Of a stretch of DNA of 15,769 nucleotides, positions 14,048 through 15,769 are shown in pieces; positions within the stretch are counted from its first letter, which is position 1, and each line of letters starts with the position of its first letter. Source of the stretch: Clostridia bacterium. Lineage in GTDB: Bacteria; Bacillota; Clostridia; Oscillospirales; Acutalibacteraceae. The translations under genes and the position numbers were made by a program. Location: positions 1-15,769 of the forward strand of contig CAAFMR010000116.1 in assembly GCA_900764115.1 (NCBI GenBank). Reading direction: 5' to 3'. The notes under the pieces were generated by a model. The model did not search any database. It saw only the letters and a list, made by a program, of their open reading frames with translations, and was not told the origin of the DNA.

Positions 14048-15145
14048 TTATATCTGCAATTCCGCGGTCATCCGCAGCGCGGCGTCGATAGTCTCGTCCA
14101 TATCGTAATACCGGTATTCTCCCAGCCGTCCGCCAAATATCCGCTTAGGCTCCCGCAGTGCCAGCCGGCGGTATTGGGCGTAGAGCGCCTCATTGCGCCG
14201 GTCGTTGATGGGATAATACGGCTCCTCCCCGGGCTGCCATTCCTGGCTGTATTCCCGGGAAATCACCGTTTTGGGATGCTCCTGTCCTTCAAACCATTGA
14301 TGCTCGATGATGCGGATCCAGGGCGTTTGGGCGTCGGTGTAATTCACCACCGCATTGCCCTGAAAATTCGGGGTGTCCAGCACGGCGGTTTCAAACCGCA
14401 CCGAGCGGTATTCCAGCGCCCCCAGGCAATAGTCAAAATACGCGTCGATTGCTCCGGTATAGACCACCCGCTCCGCCAATCCGTTCAGCCACTGTCTGTC
14501 CTCCAGATAGTCAATACCGGTGTGCACCTCTGCCCCCTCCAGCATCCGCGCCACCATAGGGGTATAGCCGCCCACGGGGATTCCCTGATACCGGTCGTCA
14601 AAATAGTTGGTATTAAATGTGAAGCGTACCGGCAGCCGCCGGATGATGCTCGCCGGCAGCTCCCGGCAGGGACGTCCCCACTGTTTTTCGGTGTAGCCCC
14701 GGATCAGCCGTTCATACAGGTCGGAGCCCACCAGCGAGATTGCCTGTTCCTCCAGATTGCGGGGCGCAGCGATGCCGGCTGCCTGCCGCTGCTCCGCGAT
14801 TTTTGCCGCTGCTTCATCCGGCGTCACTACCCCCCACATCCGGTGGAAGGTGTGCATATTAAAGGGCAGCGCATACAGCTCCCCCCGGTAGTTTGCCACC
14901 GGCGTGTGGATGAAGGGATGGAACGCGGCAAAACGGTTCACATAATCCCATATCCGGCGGTCGTCGGTATGGAACACGTGCGCCCCGTACCGATGCACTT
15001 GGATGTTTTCCACTGCTTCGGTATAGACATTGCCGCCGATATGCTGCCGTCGGTCTACCACCAGCACGGACCTGCCGGCATCCAACGCCTGCCGTGCGAC
15101 GGTGGCGCCGTACAGACCGGCGCCGACAATCAAAAAGTCGTACGT
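14048..15145 (-). CDS. glf: UDP-galactopyranose mutase (Glf), apparent ACG start
   Basis: FAD-dependent cytoplasmic enzyme that converts UDP-galactopyranose to UDP-galactofuranose for surface polysaccharides. Read from 15145 the protein has 365 residues, the family norm, and begins (M)YDFLIVGAGLYGATVA with the FAD-binding G-x-G-x-x-G (8-13). HRYGAHVFHT (51-60) and the C-terminal GRLGEYRYYDMDETI are typical Glf blocks. No ATG, GTG or TTG occurs at the family start: the codon there is ACG (15145-15143), 5-7 nt after the repeated ribosome site GGAGGAGGAG. The next in-frame option, TTG at 15133, would remove four conserved residues and lies 17 nt from that site. A start at the ATG at 15283 would overlap the flippase gene by 100 bp with non-family residues. 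The flippase gene ends 35 bp upstream. Confidence 0.92.
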   Translation of the reverse strand, partial: TYDFLIVGAGLYGATVARQALDAGRSVLVVDRRQHIGGNVYTEAVENIQVHRYGAHVFHTDDRRIWDYVNRFAAFHPFIHTPVANYRGELYALPFNMHTFHRMWGVVTPDEAAAKIAEQRQAAGIAAPRNLEEQAISLVGSDLYERLIRGYTEKQWGRPCRELPASIIRRLPVRFTFNTNYFDDRYQGIPVGGYTPMVARMLEGAEVHTGIDYLEDRQWLNGLAERVVYTGAIDAYFDYCLGALEYRSVRFETAVLDTPNFQGNAVVNYTDAQTPWIRIIEHQWFEGQEHPKTVISREYSQEWQPGEEPYYPINDRRNEALYAQYRRLALREPKRIFGGRLGEYRYYDMDETIDAALRMTAELQI

Positions 15146-15160
15146 GTTGGCTCCTCCTCC
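15143..15160 (-). promoter_or_regulatory. Strong ribosome site in front of the glf ACG codon
   Basis: On the minus strand GGAGGAGGAG (15160-15151) precedes ACG (15145-15143) by 5-7 nt, ideal spacing for initiation. Since the site is among the best in the window, the unusual codon at the expected start is unlikely to be a misplacement of the gene start. Confidence 0.7.
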
Positions 15161-15180
15161 GTTCCGCCTGCGGTATGCGC

Positions 15181-15769
15181 TTATTTTCTGCGGGCGAATA
15201 CCGCACTGAGCACATCCGTAACCACGCGGTTTTTCATCACAATCATAGTAATGAAGTACACAGCCGCCCCTGCGCCAATACATATGACGATGCGGGCTAG
15301 CATATTCCCGATAAACTGACCGATGCCCCAGCAGACGGCGACGATCAGCAGGGAGCCGATGAGCGGTGCCCGGATCACCTCAAATACATAATCCAATTTT
15401 ACGCGCTTGTCCTTTTTGATCAGCAGCCAAACGGCAATGAGGATAGCTGCGACGCCGCTGGTGAGGGCGGCGGCGCTTACGCCGCCCCACGGAATCAGCA
15501 GATAGTTGGTAATCACATTCACCACCGCTGCCACGCAGCAGGCTCTCATAAAGACCCCTTCCTGCTTGGCGGGGAGACAGATCATATTGCCCAGGAACAT
15601 ACCGCCGAAAATATCCACCGCAAAGGACAGCATCAGGATAATCAGCGGCAGCGCGGCGTCCGCATACTGCTCTCCGCCCACAATGGTTACAATATCCCCC
15701 GCCAGCACAGAACAGCCGGCTATGCACGGGAACCCGATGGTAACCATCACCGACAGGTCCTTTTTCAGC
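15181..15769 (-). CDS. Oligosaccharide flippase (Wzx/MATE-like), C-terminal part
   Basis: Partial: the reading frame is open to the right edge, and the visible 195 residues are the C-terminal part of a polytopic exporter of the MVF/polysaccharide-transport superfamily. The visible start, LKKDLSVMVTIGFPCIAGC, followed by LAGDIVTIVGGEQYADA and LPLIILMLSFAVDIFG, is the normal passage between the two halves of Wzx-type flippases, and PWGGVSAAALTSGVAAILIAVWLL is the usual helix near the C-terminus. It ends in the basic RRK, and the stop is 35 bp before the glf start codon. Such proteins move lipid-linked repeat units across the cytoplasmic membrane. With glf downstream, this is the tail of a galactofuranose-containing polysaccharide locus that continues outside the window. 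Confidence 0.9.
   Translation of the reverse strand, partial: LKKDLSVMVTIGFPCIAGCSVLAGDIVTIVGGEQYADAALPLIILMLSFAVDIFGGMFLGNMICLPAKQEGVFMRACCVAAVVNVITNYLLIPWGGVSAAALTSGVAAILIAVWLLIKKDKRVKLDYVFEVIRAPLIGSLLIVAVCWGIGQFIGNMLARIVICIGAGAAVYFITMIVMKNRVVTDVLSAVFARRK

Noticed and set aside
14048..15283. glf starting from the ATG at 15283
   Set aside because: This would overlap the flippase gene by about 100 bp and add 46 residues with no Glf similarity; the ribosome site and family N-terminus lie at 15160-15143.
13910..15319. Very long open frame on the plus strand opposite glf (469 codons)
   Set aside because: It is antisense to an intact, recognisable glf, has no family features and runs through the sugar kinase promoter. 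Long antisense frames are expected in GC-rich DNA; similar ones lie opposite asd (2091-3230), dapB (315-1130), the kinase (12923-13849) and vanY/tgt (5228-6364).

Overview
The window looks like chromosomal DNA from a GC-rich, low-copy-repeat Clostridia (Bacillota) genome. My best guess is an Oscillospirales/Ruminococcaceae-type gut bacterium. The reasons are: the YajC followed by a TIGR04086 membrane protein, a SpoIIM-type protein, a DUF896 (YnzC-type) protein, a DUF4886 protein, a VanY lipoprotein with a Thr-only linker, the strong GGAGG-type ribosome sites, and textbook sigma-A promoters. The taxonomic call is inference. Most of the window is ordinary core genome, with no phage, transposase, CRISPR array, tRNA or rRNA seen.

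Layout. (1) 207-3188, minus strand: asd, dapA, dapB, three consecutive enzymes of the aspartate-to-diaminopimelate/lysine route. dapA and dapB are tightly coupled. asd is separated from dapA by 242 bp holding an imperfect 63-bp tandem duplication and a 17-bp palindrome. (2) 3227-7096, plus strand, divergent from asd: a clear sigma-A promoter, then queA, a DUF4886 SGNH-like protein, a VanY-type D,D-carboxypeptidase lipoprotein, and tgt. The two queuosine tRNA-modification genes thus flank two envelope genes. (3) 7167-12798, plus strand: a second clear promoter, then yajC, a TIGR04086 membrane protein, a SpoIIM-family protein, a DUF624 (YesL-like) protein, rmuC, a membrane-anchored polysaccharide deacetylase and a DUF896 protein. 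This run ends in a strong bidirectional terminator. (4) 12824-13918, minus strand: a PfkB-family sugar kinase of KdgK type with its own promoter. (5) 14048 to the right edge, minus strand: UDP-galactopyranose mutase (glf) and the C-terminal part of a Wzx-type flippase, the end of a surface-polysaccharide locus.

I found no convincing new multi-gene system. The notable signals are regulatory or start-site features. glf appears to start at an ACG codon exactly where the family's conserved N-terminus begins, behind a perfect ribosome site. A 20-position hairpin buries the ribosome site of the polysaccharide deacetylase gene. A possible H-type pseudoknot covers the ribosome site of the TIGR04086 gene. 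A pair of roughly 36-nt inverted repeats lies after yajC, competing hairpins lie before the SpoIIM-like gene, and small palindromes sit close to several promoters.

All intergenic gaps are under 300 bp. Positions 1-206 contain two hairpins downstream of dapB but no gene I can support.
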